This document shows, piece by piece, positions 54,277 through 63,655 of a stretch of 64,000 nucleotides of DNA. This DNA is from Candidatus Obscuribacterales bacterium (GTDB lineage: Bacteria; Cyanobacteriota; Vampirovibrionia; Obscuribacterales; Obscuribacteraceae). A program made the translations under genes and the position numbers. The stretch is taken from contig JAKFVQ010000025.1 of assembly GCA_021732085.1 (NCBI GenBank), forward strand, positions 172,742-236,741, read 5' to 3'. How positions within the stretch are numbered: position 1 is the first letter of the stretch; each line of letters starts with the position of its first letter. A model generated the notes under the pieces. The model was not told where the DNA came from. It did no database searches and was given only the letters and a program-made list of their open reading frames with translations.

Positions 54277-55149
54277 GTGAGGTAAATCGTCCGCGAACTC
54301 CTTTAGACGATTCCGCAAACGCAGATATAGAGATTCAACCCATTGCGGCTGTTTCCTAAATGCCGTTATCGACTTAGCATCACCCTCGTTTGGTAAGTTG
54401 AGACCAGGCGTCTTGCTTAGCAAATTACACGGCGCAAAAATTAGTTCAACGTTTTTACATCCGGTGTCGTAAGTGAGTACAAACAGCTCTTCTATTGGTT
54501 GGTTGCCCATGGCCAGGCAACCAGTTGACCACTTACTTCCGTGAATGAGAATATCGCCACCAAGGTTCTTTCGTCCTTCCTTTTTGGCATGAGCCCTATC
54601 TTCTTGATTGGGATAGTTGACCGACAAACCTAAATGCGCGATGACGTTGGGCCGAAAGCCGTCGATCAGGTAGAAGCCTTCCGGAACTTGCTTGTCGCCT
54701 TCCTTAAGTTTCGGGCCGGCAGTTCCGCTTGCACCAATGATCGGATAATTCTTCAAACAACGATAGCGTCCATGAGAATCCTTCGCAAAGATCAGCAATT
54801 GCTTTTCTTCTTTAAGACAAATCCACAGCAGAGAGCTCGGAGGATAAGACATATTTTTGTCCACTTTACTCATTCGCGCCTTCCAAACTTGGCGAGCTGA
54901 ATCTCCATATTTAGCAATTGCAGCAGATACCGTTTTGAATACTTCCTTCGGCTCCTTTGCCTCTGGCGAAAGAGTAGCCTGCGTGGTCTTTTTGCCCGTG
55001 CTGAGTGAAAGTTTATGGAGCTTGGATTCGGTTGCGCTTCCCGACAGGCAGCAAAATGCCAGTAGAGCCGCAGCAATAAAGACCGGCATACGGAGCCGAC
55101 GGAAACAGTATCCGAAGCCAATCAGCCGTCTACCTTTACGCATTCTCAT
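54274..55149 (-). CDS. exported L,D-transpeptidase, YkuD/YafK type
   Basis: A 291-residue protein. A basic N-terminus precedes a signal peptide or anchor (MPVFIAAALLAFCCLSGSA); a start at this internal Met is also possible. The YkuD domain spans about 105-245 and carries the catalytic motif ILIHGSKWSTGCLAMGN, with His and the nucleophile Cys of HG-x3-S-x-GC. The long KEGRKNLGGDILIHG segment resembles YafK/DpaA-type proteins, which act on peptidoglycan cross-links or on lipoprotein attachment. It therefore probably works in the periplasm on the cell wall. Confidence 0.88.
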   Translation of the reverse strand: MRMRKGRRLIGFGYCFRRLRMPVFIAAALLAFCCLSGSATESKLHKLSLSTGKKTTQATLSPEAKEPKEVFKTVSAAIAKYGDSARQVWKARMSKVDKNMSYPPSSLLWICLKEEKQLLIFAKDSHGRYRCLKNYPIIGASGTAGPKLKEGDKQVPEGFYLIDGFRPNVIAHLGLSVNYPNQEDRAHAKKEGRKNLGGDILIHGSKWSTGCLAMGNQPIEELFVLTYDTGCKNVELIFAPCNLLSKTPGLNLPNEGDAKSITAFRKQPQWVESLYLRLRNRLKEFADDLPH

Positions 55150-55270
55150 TGATTATCTCTCAGCAATCAAGCCAAACTTAAGCCCATTATATGTGGAATT
55201 GCTGGGTTTACCGCTGATCCGGTAGGGACTTTCGACTATTATATAAACCTCTAATCATGGGCTGAGAGCA

Positions 55271-56956
55271 ATGGACGGCAAGATTTACGACACCATCATT
55301 ATCGGAGGCGGATCCGCCGGATGCGTATTGGCGAACCGCCTAACAGAAGATCCATCGCACAAGGTACTTGTCTTAGAGGCAGGAAGACCAGATTCGCTAT
55401 GGGATATCTTCCTCCACATGCCGGCGGGTCTGATGTTCCCGCTGGGCAATAAATGGTATGACTGGTGCTACAAATCCGAACCAGAGCCATTCATGAATGG
55501 ACGCCGTGTGGCGCACGCTCGAGGTAAAGTATTAGGCGGCTCCAGTTCGATTAACGGAATGATTTTCATCCGCGGCAATCCTATGGATTATCAAAAATGG
55601 GCCAAAGATCCAGGCATGGAAGATTGGGATTACGCTCATTGCCTCCCGTACTTCATGAAATCAGAGACACGGGTGGCAGGGGCAGATGATTATCACGGAG
55701 ATAAAGGTCCGCTGAATCTTGAGCCCGGTCCTTGCACCAATCCACTTTTTCAATCATTCTTTAAAGCATGCAAACAAGCCGGCTATCCTCTGACCAGTGA
55801 TGTAAATGGTGCTCAGCAAGAAGGGTTTGGCATATTTGATCGCAATATAAAAAATGCCAGACGCTATTCAGCAGCGCGTGCTTACATTCACACCGTTTCA
55901 AAAGAGAGACCCAATCTCAATGTAGTTTGCCATGCGTTAGTCCATCGGATCCTGTTCGAAGGCAAGCGGGCGGTCGGTGTGCAATTTGAGATCAATGGCA
56001 AAGTTCAACAAGTGAAAGGTAATGAAATCATATGTTGTGGCGGCGCGATAAACTCGCCTCAGCTGCTTCAACTATCTGGAATTGGAAACGCAAAGGAACT
56101 TAGTGCGCTAGGCATCCCCGTTGTACATGATTTGCCTGGCGTCGGAGAGAATTTGCAGGACCACCTCGAAGTTTACATACAATACCGGTGCAAACAACCG
56201 GTGAGCATGGTGCCGGCAATGAAGTGGTGGAACGCTCCGTGGATTGGCTTCCAATGGTTATTCATGCGAACCGGTCCTGCTTCCACGAATCACTTTGAAG
56301 GTGGCGGATTCATCAGAAGCAACGAGGATGTTGCCTATCCCAATTTGCAGTTCCACTTCCTTCCACTTTCAGTCCGCTATGACGGATCAGGACAATCCTC
56401 AGAGCACGGCTACCAGGTGCACGTCGGGCCGATGAACTCAGACGCACGTGGTCACATCAAAATCAAGTCGACAAATCCGAAAGAGCATCCAAGTTTGGTG
56501 TTTAACTACCTTTCGACTGCGCAGGATCGCAGAGAGTGGGTTGAAGCAGTGAGATGCGCACGCAAAATACTTAACCAATCAGCGATGGATGAGTTTAACG
56601 ATGGCGAGGTGTCTCCGGGTCCTGCGGTAGAAACCGACGAGCAAATTCTTGAATGGGTTAAAAAGGATAGCGAGACGGCGCTGCATCCTTCATGCACATG
56701 CAAAATGGGAACAGATCCGATGTCGGTTGTTGATCCCAAAACAATGCGAGTGCATGGAGTCCAGGGACTGCGCGTGGTCGATGGCTCTGTCATGCCATAT
56801 ATAACGAATGGAAATCTTTACGCGCCAATCATGATGATCGCGGAGAAAGCTGCTGACATCATTAAAGGAACTACGCCGCTTGCACCGATGCCGGTGGCAT
56901 ATTACAAACACAAAAAAGCAAACGAAAAGGAGAACGCTCCCGCGGCTATAACATAA
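55271..56956 (+). CDS. betA: GMC oxidoreductase, choline dehydrogenase-like
   Basis: A 561-residue flavoenzyme of BetA length. The N-terminal FAD fingerprint is [15 protein letters not shown] with the acidic end VLEAGR. Next come [16 protein letters not shown] and [15 protein letters not shown] (GMC signatures 1 and 2). The catalytic His is in [13 protein letters not shown] and the paired Asn in TNGNLYAP. BetA oxidises choline to betaine aldehyde and further to glycine betaine, an osmoprotectant. No BetB aldehyde dehydrogenase or BetI regulator is adjacent; an EamA-type transporter gene follows by 68 bp. Another alcohol substrate cannot be excluded. Confidence 0.9.
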   Translation: MDGKIYDTIIIGGGSAGCVLANRLTEDPSHKVLVLEAGRPDSLWDIFLHMPAGLMFPLGNKWYDWCYKSEPEPFMNGRRVAHARGKVLGGSSSINGMIFIRGNPMDYQKWAKDPGMEDWDYAHCLPYFMKSETRVAGADDYHGDKGPLNLEPGPCTNPLFQSFFKACKQAGYPLTSDVNGAQQEGFGIFDRNIKNARRYSAARAYIHTVSKERPNLNVVCHALVHRILFEGKRAVGVQFEINGKVQQVKGNEIICCGGAINSPQLLQLSGIGNAKELSALGIPVVHDLPGVGENLQDHLEVYIQYRCKQPVSMVPAMKWWNAPWIGFQWLFMRTGPASTNHFEGGGFIRSNEDVAYPNLQFHFLPLSVRYDGSGQSSEHGYQVHVGPMNSDARGHIKIKSTNPKEHPSLVFNYLSTAQDRREWVEAVRCARKILNQSAMDEFNDGEVSPGPAVETDEQILEWVKKDSETALHPSCTCKMGTDPMSVVDPKTMRVHGVQGLRVVDGSVMPYITNGNLYAPIMMIAEKAADIIKGTTPLAPMPVAYYKHKKANEKENAPAAIT

Positions 56957-57024
56957 AGCTGCTCAGGGTAGCTGGCAGCACTCCAGGCATCCGTACATCA
57001 GCGAAATAAGGAATCCGCGCCACC

Positions 57025-58251
57025 ATGGCAGAGACGATGCTCGTAAACAGTATGGTTATTCTTACACTCCTCTTCTGGGGAGCATGGGGCATTTTCGATA
57101 AAAAAGCGCTCGGACATACTGCGCCACTTGGACAGCTTGTCGCAGTCTATTGTTTTTCTCCGTTATTAGCGCTTTTTGTCGCCGGTGTTTTAACGCTCTG
57201 GGTTCCCGGATGGCATCTAACAGAACATACGTTGTTCTATGCGCTTTTGGGATCCATTTCGTACTTCGTAGCAACGATTGCTTATCTCATCGCAATGACG
57301 AAGGGAGAAGCGAGCCTCATTCTCGGGGTCACGGCCAGTTACCCCCTGATTGCTCAAGCACTGGCGTTTGTCATGCTCGGCGAAGAACTGAACCCTATTA
57401 GAATTCTGGGATGCGTCATCATGATCGCTGGGATCATAGTGCTCAGTGGTTCCGGATCTTCCAAGGAGGAGCTGTCTGCGAGCGGACATGCTGGCACGGA
57501 CTCTTCCTCACTCCTTAAGTCTAAGGGAACTGATTTACTCGCCGAACACAAAGCTGTTGCACTCAGCCTTAATCAGTCGGTCAAGGAAGAACTGGATTTA
57601 GAATCTGATTCTGCTGTTGCACTTGCCACAACTGCACTAAACAGCAATTCAAGTAGCTTAAACTTAGAAGTTTACTCCGCACATAACATTACCATCCAAA
57701 ACAAGGGCAAGGAAGCCAGCGCTGCCGTAACAGTCGTTAGAGAATCGGAAGTATGTAATAACGACTCCGCAGACAAATCAAAATCCATAAAGACACTGCC
57801 CTCTCACCTGTCGCTGGCGTGTATCGTCTGCGTTTTAGTCGCGGTCACCGGCTGGGCGGTGCGTGGCATGTTCGACAAAATAGCGCTGGAACATCCAGCA
57901 CATCCACATCCATTTGAAGTCTACTTAGGCAAGTTTATTTGCGATTCCGTTCTTGGAATTGGAGCGCTCATTTGGCTTCTTGTAAAACGCCCAGAAATAA
58001 ACGTCTTCTCCCGCTCACTGCGACCATGGGCAAGCGGCTCAGCAGTCTGCCTTGCTGGTGGAAGCGCAGCCTATTACATCGCGCTTTCAAAGCTCTCCGC
58101 ATCGTATGTGATAGCGATCACCGGATGCTACCCGCTATTCATGTACCTTTTGGCTGTATGGATTCTCAAAGAGAAATTCAACATGACCCGCGCGATCGGA
58201 ATCATTCTAATCACCGCAGGTGGAATTGTCACCCAGCTAACTCAGGGATAA
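57025..58251 (+). CDS. EamA/DMT-family transporter with large central loop
   Basis: A 408-residue membrane protein made of two EamA halves of five helices each. The first covers residues 5-147 (VNSMVILTLLFWGAWGIFDK ... IRILGCVIMIAGIIVLSG). The second covers 262-406 (LACIVCVLVAVTGWAVRGMF ... AIGIILITAGGIVTQLT). The two halves repeat the W-x-FDK-AL motif. Between them lies about 115 residues of hydrophilic Ser/Glu/Asn-rich sequence, far longer than the usual short loop. DMT transporters export or import metabolites. Close spacing suggests co-expression with the BetA-like gene. Confidence 0.87.
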   Translation: MAETMLVNSMVILTLLFWGAWGIFDKKALGHTAPLGQLVAVYCFSPLLALFVAGVLTLWVPGWHLTEHTLFYALLGSISYFVATIAYLIAMTKGEASLILGVTASYPLIAQALAFVMLGEELNPIRILGCVIMIAGIIVLSGSGSSKEELSASGHAGTDSSSLLKSKGTDLLAEHKAVALSLNQSVKEELDLESDSAVALATTALNSNSSSLNLEVYSAHNITIQNKGKEASAAVTVVRESEVCNNDSADKSKSIKTLPSHLSLACIVCVLVAVTGWAVRGMFDKIALEHPAHPHPFEVYLGKFICDSVLGIGALIWLLVKRPEINVFSRSLRPWASGSAVCLAGGSAAYYIALSKLSASYVIAITGCYPLFMYLLAVWILKEKFNMTRAIGIILITAGGIVTQLTQG

Positions 58252-60108
58252 TTACTTGGAGTCACCGAGTAGGACTTCACGAATTATCTTAACTGGTGGA
58301 GCTCCTGTTCCGAGAAAAGCATTGTGGAAATCCAGCAAGGTGAATTTGTCACCTTTGGCTTTCTTGTAATCCTCCCGTAAGGACATGATTTGCAACTTGC
58401 CTAATGTGTATACCAGATAAGTCGCGTCGATTGCACCACGCCTTGATTCACGTTCGGCATTGGCACGTTCTTCGTGTGCTTCATTCACGAAGAAGCTAAT
58501 TGCCTCATCCAGCGTCATTCCTTTGGTATGCATTTTTAGTGCAACAAGATAGCGGCAACAACGACGCAGAGCCTTGTGAAGCATGGCGAGTTTTAAACGC
58601 TTATCTCCGTTTTCCAATCCTTGCTCCACCATCATCTGCTCGCCGTAATGAGCCCATCCTTCTATATTGGAATTCGAACCAATAATCTTGGTTGTTTTTG
58701 AAGGAGCCACTCGCAGCCACAATCCTTGAACATAGTGCCCGGGGAAAACTTCGTGCACACTCGTATCCATCAAGCTGAACCTGCCAAACGAACGCATATG
58801 CTGTTCGACCTTTTCCGGCGCCCAACTCTTCTCAGGCAAAGTCACATAATAGAAGGATTCCTTGGACTTTTCTTCAAATGGACCAGACCAACTCATCGCA
58901 GCAAAGGTGAGCGCGCGCATAAAAGGCGGGGTCTCTTCAACTCTTAGGTCGCCTTCCCACGGCATTGAAATGATTTTGTTCTTCAAACAGAACTCTCGCA
59001 AATCACTGAGCATCGCGCGAGTCGAATCCAGCAGTTTATCTGGTGCAGCGTGCTCCAATGCGATTGAACGAAACACTTCAATTGGTGATTTACTAGGATC
59101 GATTTCCTTCGCCGTCTTATCGAATTCCGATTGCAGACGTTTCAACTCTTTATCACCATCGGTGATTAATTGATCTATTGGGGTATCCACCATCTCATCA
59201 TATTGCAACTTTTTGGCGTAAATCTCAGGACCGTAGGCAAAACTACTGGATGACTTGGGTAAAACCTCATCCTTCAGAAACTTCTGATACTCTTCCAACT
59301 TAGCTATGCATTGCCCGTTGACTTGGGCAAATTCATCTTGAAGCTGTTTATCTGTAACTGACTTAAATGTGTTTGGCACATCAGTTTTGAAGAAATCAAT
59401 TATTCCACCGGCCTGATCGATTGCAATTTCCGTATAGATTTTTGGCGGATTTTTCAAGTTTATTTTAGCCGCAGCCAACAATGCGGGGATTGCCTTCTCC
59501 CGCGCAATGACTGACTTAAGTCGCTCCGATAGTGGAGCAAAATTTCTGGCCATCAAATCATAAATCATCGAACTCGATAGAGAGCTGTACATATCTGGAT
59601 TCCGCTGCCATTCCTTCAATTCATCCAGCATCAAGAGACGGCCCTTGATGTTAGACGTAATCAACTTCAGATCGATATTCGATTGCGGCGACAGCTCTTT
59701 AGACTTCACCGTTTCAAAATCGTTCAAAAAGGATTTCAGCCGCTTTACCGAATCCGAAATTGCCGAAGCCGAAAGATCTGGTACCGCCGTGTCATACTCG
59801 TGAATTCCGAGTTGCGTTCCCAGTGCAGGATCGATGCTAAATACATAAGCAAAATACTTATCTACCAGTCGTAAGAAATTTGCATCAGCAACTGAATTAT
59901 CTTGTGCGGCTATTCGAATTGATGCAGTAGAGGGGGCCGAATTTGACTTGGCTGCAAGCAACTCCTGCCCAGAACTTGACATAACATCTGCATTTGCTGC
60001 AATTCCAAATCCAGAGCAAATTACGAAGTTAGCACTAAGTGCCAGCGACAAAAATCTTAACCCAAGTGCTCCACCTGAGAATTTCCCAAGCAAACCAGAT
60101 TTACGCAC
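58252..60108 (-). CDS. exported DUF885 metallopeptidase-like protein
   Basis: A 618-residue protein from GTG 60108, chosen because GGAGG lies 6 bases upstream; the ATG 7 codons earlier lacks one. The N-terminus is a basic-hydrophobic signal (LRFLSLALSANFVICSGFGI). The DUF885 domain carries the zinc motif HEVFPGHYVQ (HExxxGH) and the EGWAHYGEQM helix. Family members are probable zinc peptidases or thiol-containing peptide hydrolases in the envelope. Length fits. The gene ends directly against the stop of the EamA transporter gene. Confidence 0.9.
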   Translation of the reverse strand: MRKSGLLGKFSGGALGLRFLSLALSANFVICSGFGIAANADVMSSSGQELLAAKSNSAPSTASIRIAAQDNSVADANFLRLVDKYFAYVFSIDPALGTQLGIHEYDTAVPDLSASAISDSVKRLKSFLNDFETVKSKELSPQSNIDLKLITSNIKGRLLMLDELKEWQRNPDMYSSLSSSMIYDLMARNFAPLSERLKSVIAREKAIPALLAAAKINLKNPPKIYTEIAIDQAGGIIDFFKTDVPNTFKSVTDKQLQDEFAQVNGQCIAKLEEYQKFLKDEVLPKSSSSFAYGPEIYAKKLQYDEMVDTPIDQLITDGDKELKRLQSEFDKTAKEIDPSKSPIEVFRSIALEHAAPDKLLDSTRAMLSDLREFCLKNKIISMPWEGDLRVEETPPFMRALTFAAMSWSGPFEEKSKESFYYVTLPEKSWAPEKVEQHMRSFGRFSLMDTSVHEVFPGHYVQGLWLRVAPSKTTKIIGSNSNIEGWAHYGEQMMVEQGLENGDKRLKLAMLHKALRRCCRYLVALKMHTKGMTLDEAISFFVNEAHEERANAERESRRGAIDATYLVYTLGKLQIMSLREDYKKAKGDKFTLLDFHNAFLGTGAPPVKIIREVLLGDSK

Positions 60109-60282
60109 GACATACCTCCAGCACCGCATTCAATATCACCGTATTGTCTAGACGCTCCGGACACTTCCTCAGCATTTTCTGCGTCCTCGCATCCTCCGCT
60201 AATGAAAATGCTCGGGATGCTTCCGCGGCTTTCTGCGATTCCGAAACCTCCGCTAATCAAACGAAAAAAATAGGGCCCATAA

Positions 60283-60316
60283 AAAAAATCAGCTCCGGGA
60301 CAAAGCTGTCCCGGAG
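60283..60316 (-). terminator. terminator of the RRM protein gene
   Basis: CTCCGGGACA and TGTCCCGGAG form a perfect 10-bp stem with a 4-base loop (60293-60316). On the minus strand it is followed by CTGATTTTTTTT. It lies about 120 bp after the RNA-binding protein stop. The 326-bp gap 60109-60434 shows no gene. Confidence 0.88.
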
Positions 60317-60434
60317 TTAATATCTTTGTCAGCACACTGCCATCCACAAAAACTTGAACATTTGCAAGGAGCCAGGCTCCTGGCGTTAAATCAGATCTTG
60401 GGCTGCAGCATTAGCCGCGCCTCGCAGGACTTAA

Positions 60435-60716
60435 TTACCTGCCGCGTCCGCCGCCTCCGCCGCCTTTGGGTTTCGGCTGAGAGACGCTAACTGCGATTTG
60501 GCGACCTTCGACATCTTTGCCGTTAAGTCCCTTGATTGCAGCTTCTGCTTCGGCTTGGCTAGCCATTTCTACGAATGCAAAGCCTCTTTTACGACCTGTT
60601 TCGCGATCGGTTGGGACTGAGCAGGAGACTACGGTGCCATATTGGGCAAACAAGTCTTGAAGATCTCTGTCGGAGAGCTTGAAAGAAAGGTTTCCTACGA
60701 AAAGTTTGTTATTCAT
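60435..60716 (-). CDS. RRM-type RNA-binding protein
   Basis: A 93-residue protein with a single RRM: RNP2 LFVGNL at 5-10 and RNP1 RGFAFVEM at 44-51. A Gly-rich tail follows (PKPKGGGGGGRGR). The start at ATG 60716 gives the standard MNNKLFVGNL N-terminus; 12 further codons upstream are open. Proteins of this form are common in cyanobacteria and relatives (Rbp family), where they bind U-rich RNA and are often cold-induced. A separate terminator shows it is expressed independently. Confidence 0.93.
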   Translation of the reverse strand: MNNKLFVGNLSFKLSDRDLQDLFAQYGTVVSCSVPTDRETGRKRGFAFVEMASQAEAEAAIKGLNGKDVEGRQIAVSVSQPKPKGGGGGGRGR

Positions 60717-60981
60717 CCAAAAAATACCAGTGAAAGGAGTGTGAGCCGACAATTATCGCATAAGCTTCTATCACTTCAAGTCACGCTTGACATCTATGTA
60801 AACCTTATTCCTCTTGAATTTACAGAGAATGAATAATTAGAATTATCAAGAAAGCTTGTAAAGTCTTTGCACAGCGCCATTTCGGGCAACCCGCCCTGCT
60901 ACGCTTTGAATCTAAAAGCGATCATGTATTAACAGTGTTTAGCAAATTTCTCTTCAACAAACTTTGAAAAATGCTCGAAAA

Positions 60982-61443
60982 CTAATCGACTGCTTGGTCT
61001 AGCAGCTCATAAGATTTCGAGCTTGTGCCATACGAAGTGCCTCTAAATTCGGCGATTTTCTGCCCTTCTTCGTTGCTGATGGCAACATCGTAAAGTCCCG
61101 TACGCCCTTTGAGGGATATCTCCACGGCCTCGGCAATTAACTTTGAGCCCACGTTGGCAGCACTCAGGAAGTTGATGGTGCAACTCAGAGCCACAGTTTT
61201 CACGTTTCTCGAATTACAAGCAAAAGCAAAGGCGGTATCACCGAGTGAAAAAATCAACCCGCCATGACAGATGCCCAATCCATTTACCATGTCTTCACGA
61301 ACAAGCATGGACATTTTGCAATACCCTTCGCGAATTTCAATTAGCTCTATTCCCAGCTGGGCGGAGGCTTGATCAGCAGCCAACATCGCGTGCGCAATTT
61401 GATAGGGCAACTGAGCTTTTGCTTCAGATTTTGAACTGCTCAC
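60982..61443 (-). CDS. PaaI-type hotdog thioesterase
   Basis: A 153-residue protein beginning at GTG 61443. The hotdog core is MVNGLGICHGGLIFSLGDTA near 53-71, matching PaaI thioesterases (N-x-x-x-x-x-HGG-x-xx-x-D), followed by VALSCTINFLSAANVG and GKRTG-like strands. Such enzymes hydrolyse acyl- or phenylacetyl-CoA thioesters in the cytoplasm. No phenylacetate genes are nearby. It is followed after 27 bases by the start of the YqeY-like gene in antisense order, i.e. both are on the minus strand with YqeY upstream. Confidence 0.88.
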   Translation of the reverse strand: MSSSKSEAKAQLPYQIAHAMLAADQASAQLGIELIEIREGYCKMSMLVREDMVNGLGICHGGLIFSLGDTAFAFACNSRNVKTVALSCTINFLSAANVGSKLIAEAVEISLKGRTGLYDVAISNEEGQKIAEFRGTSYGTSSKSYELLDQAVD

Positions 61444-61470
61444 GGATTCACCAAATATAGTGCGGGGGTT

Positions 61471-61914
61471 TTAGCCTTTCAAGCTTTCAGTGACGACTTG
61501 ACGCACCAAGTTTCCGTCCGCAACATCTTTAAGTTGAGGCATCACAATCTTCATGACTGCACCTTGATTGCGTTCTTCAGGCTTAAGCCCATCAATTATA
61601 TTCTTTATGATTTCTCTGATTTCCGCTTCGGATTTGCGCGCGGGCAGATATTTCTCAAGGATGTCTCGCTCGGCCGTTTCTTTATCGACTAGCTCTTGGC
61701 GGCCTGCTTTACCGAATTGAGCAATCGAATCGTTCCGCTGCTTCACTTGTTTTTGCACTACTGCGAGTTCTTCTTCCAGGGTGAGATCTCTTCCTATTTC
61801 GGTTTTTTTATACGTGAATGCCGATAGCACCGACCGCAAGCAATCGAGGCGGAGTTGATCGCGCGCTTTCATAGCTTCCTTCATATCAGCCGAAATTGAT
61901 TCTTTAATGCTCAT
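61471..61914 (-). CDS. GatB/YqeY-domain protein
   Basis: A 147-residue helical protein. ATG 61914 follows GAGGG with 6 spacer bases; a TTG two codons upstream is also in frame. Characteristic segments are ISADMKEAMKARDQLRLDCL, VLSAFTYKKTEIGRDL and EKYLPARKSEAEIREIIK; it ends KIVMPQLKDVADGNLVRQVV. YqeY proteins are homologous to the tail of GatB, the subunit of the tRNA-dependent amidotransferase, and probably help bind tRNA; their exact role is unknown. Likely co-transcribed with the PaaI gene. Confidence 0.93.
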   Translation of the reverse strand: MSIKESISADMKEAMKARDQLRLDCLRSVLSAFTYKKTEIGRDLTLEEELAVVQKQVKQRNDSIAQFGKAGRQELVDKETAERDILEKYLPARKSEAEIREIIKNIIDGLKPEERNQGAVMKIVMPQLKDVADGNLVRQVVTESLKG

Positions 61915-62051
61915 GTTCAACCCTCAAAAGATTGCGAACGCGGATGCGCAGTGGCGGTTAAGGTGCGCAAAATCACCCATATGATAACTATGTTTCTGCC
62001 CATAAGTCAGCATCACTTGGATAACTATTGACAAATCGCAAAGCTCCACCG

Positions 62052-62798
62052 CTAGTCAGCTGGGCTGAGATACCATTCAACTGTATCGATACTCTTACTA
62101 AAGTGAAGCAGCTGCGGTGTGCTATCGCAAATTTTCCGAAGCGGCGAGGGAACCATCGTGTTTGTCCTTATTTCTGCATTAGCTTTTTGCAAAGTCCACG
62201 GCACATGATGAATTACGCCGCGAAACAATTTGCCACCGGGATTAGCGGTGTAGAGACAGTAGCGTTCTGTCAAAAAATGCTCGATTGAATCCTTACCGCT
62301 TTCAATCTGCGCCCCTTCAGCGCAATAGATTGCTTCAAATGTTTCACCTGTTCTTTGCCGAACCGATTTGTATACAACATCACTACCAATATGCTGCAAG
62401 CTCATTACAGCGTCAAAGTAAGGAAGGTGAAAAAAATGCCGGGCAGCATAAACAGCAAGGGGATTGGAGCAATCAAGACTGAAGAAATACACACCCGGAA
62501 TGCCGTTCTTGCGAACATAGGTCCGGACATTTAGTTCGAGAAAATTCGATATCCACGGAAGTGGTGGCACATAGCGGGGGCAGACATCATTCATGGAAAA
62601 TGGCACAACACCAATCCACCCATATCCATCAAAGGTATCAATCTCCAAGGATGCGGGAATCAATTCTCTTAAAGCTTCAACCGGAACAGCCCAATGCGCG
62701 AAGAGAAGATTGCGCCAAGATTGCCGCATAATCCATGGACCTTGTGGCAGTGGAAAAGGCCGATGTGCGATTTCTTGCAAGAAACTGTAAGTTGCCAA
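62052..62798 (-). CDS. DUF2071 (YqjF-like) protein
   Basis: A 248-residue cytoplasmic protein starting at TTG 62798, supported by a perfect GGAGG 5 bases upstream. The sequence has the DUF2071 marks: IMRQSWRNLLFAHWAVPVEAL, DGYGWIGVVPFSMNDVCP, FLELNVRTYVRKNGIPGVYF and the acetoacetate-decarboxylase-like strand pattern after it, ending FLTERYCLYTA. The family is related to acetoacetate decarboxylase folds but its reaction is not known. An ATG overlapping the TTG in another frame would give no family match. Confidence 0.88.
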   Translation of the reverse strand: MATYSFLQEIAHRPFPLPQGPWIMRQSWRNLLFAHWAVPVEALRELIPASLEIDTFDGYGWIGVVPFSMNDVCPRYVPPLPWISNFLELNVRTYVRKNGIPGVYFFSLDCSNPLAVYAARHFFHLPYFDAVMSLQHIGSDVVYKSVRQRTGETFEAIYCAEGAQIESGKDSIEHFLTERYCLYTANPGGKLFRGVIHHVPWTLQKANAEIRTNTMVPSPLRKICDSTPQLLHFSKSIDTVEWYLSPAD

Positions 62799-62954
62799 TC
62801 ATTCCTCCACGTTTATGTCTTTCAAAATGATAGCCAGCCGTTTTACCATCCTGCAACCTTTCTTTTACCGTTCGGCAACTTTCCGGAAATATAGTTAGCT
62901 CACACAAACGGAAACGCAATTCAACAACTGAACGGACAAACAGAGGACAGAAAA

Positions 62955-63524
62955 ATGAAACTAATGACAGCGTTGGCAATTATTGCAAGTTCTATTTCGC
63001 TCTGCACGCCGTGCTCGGCACAAGAAACGAACGCCCCTTCCGGTGCTGACATGACACTGGCAAAAGAGCGAGTGCACAAATTGGTGCTTGTTATCAAAAA
63101 CAGACCGTCAGACCTGGCAATAAGAAGAGAGTTGGTGCAAGCGCTGCTTCAAGCCGGTTTTGCCGAGCGTGCCGCAAGCGAAATGCAGCTTCTCGTAAAA
63201 TGCGGATTGCGAAGCGCCGATGACTTCTGCCTTTTGGGCGATACCTATAGATTCTCTGGAAGACTGCCAAGCGCAATTTCGAATTATCTCGAAGCAATCA
63301 ACATCTCCCCCTATCACGCTCATGCAAAAGCCGGTTTGGCTATCTGTTACATGTCAGCAGGTCACGCAAAAATCGGAGAGAAGGTTTGCAAAGATGCACT
63401 CACTTCAATCCGAGACCTAAATGGGCGCAGGGAATTGGTTAGCGCTTTGAAGACAATTAAAGAAAACGAGACACAAGCAACTCTTGACCATGTGGCTGCT
63501 GGCTCGCACAAACTGGACATTTAA
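62955..63524 (+). CDS. exported TPR-like protein
   Basis: A 189-residue protein with AGAGGACAG before the ATG and a signal peptide (MKLMTALAIIASSISLCTP, cleavage after CSA). Helical repeats of TPR type cover residues 40-160: AIRRELVQALLQAGFAERAA, DDFCLLGDTYRFSGRLPSAI and AHAKAGLAICYMSAGHAKIG. Probably a periplasmic scaffold. A good terminator follows. Confidence 0.8.
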   Translation: MKLMTALAIIASSISLCTPCSAQETNAPSGADMTLAKERVHKLVLVIKNRPSDLAIRRELVQALLQAGFAERAASEMQLLVKCGLRSADDFCLLGDTYRFSGRLPSAISNYLEAINISPYHAHAKAGLAICYMSAGHAKIGEKVCKDALTSIRDLNGRRELVSALKTIKENETQATLDHVAAGSHKLDI

Positions 63525-63561
63525 CAAGTTTTTCCCTCCACAACATCCCAACAACAACGAA

Positions 63562-63600
63562 GGTGGCGGAGCTTGTCCCAGCTCTGCCGCCTTTCTCTTA
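63562..63600 (+). terminator. terminator of the exported TPR gene
   Basis: GGTGGCGGAGCT pairs over 12 positions (two wobble pairs) with AGCTCTGCCGCC, loop of 6 bases, then TTTCTCTTA. It lies about 38 bases after the stop codon. Confidence 0.8.
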
Positions 63601-63655
63601 CCCGGGGTCTTTGCAATCAGGCAGACAGTTTTTGGGAATTCGAGGCGGCACCAGG

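Noticed and set aside
55271..56956. Loss of the catalytic Asn in the BetA-like enzyme (GNLYAP in place of GNLNAP)
   Set aside because: Aligning spacing to the C-terminal helix shows the catalytic position is the first Asn of GNL, which is intact; the changed residue is second-shell.
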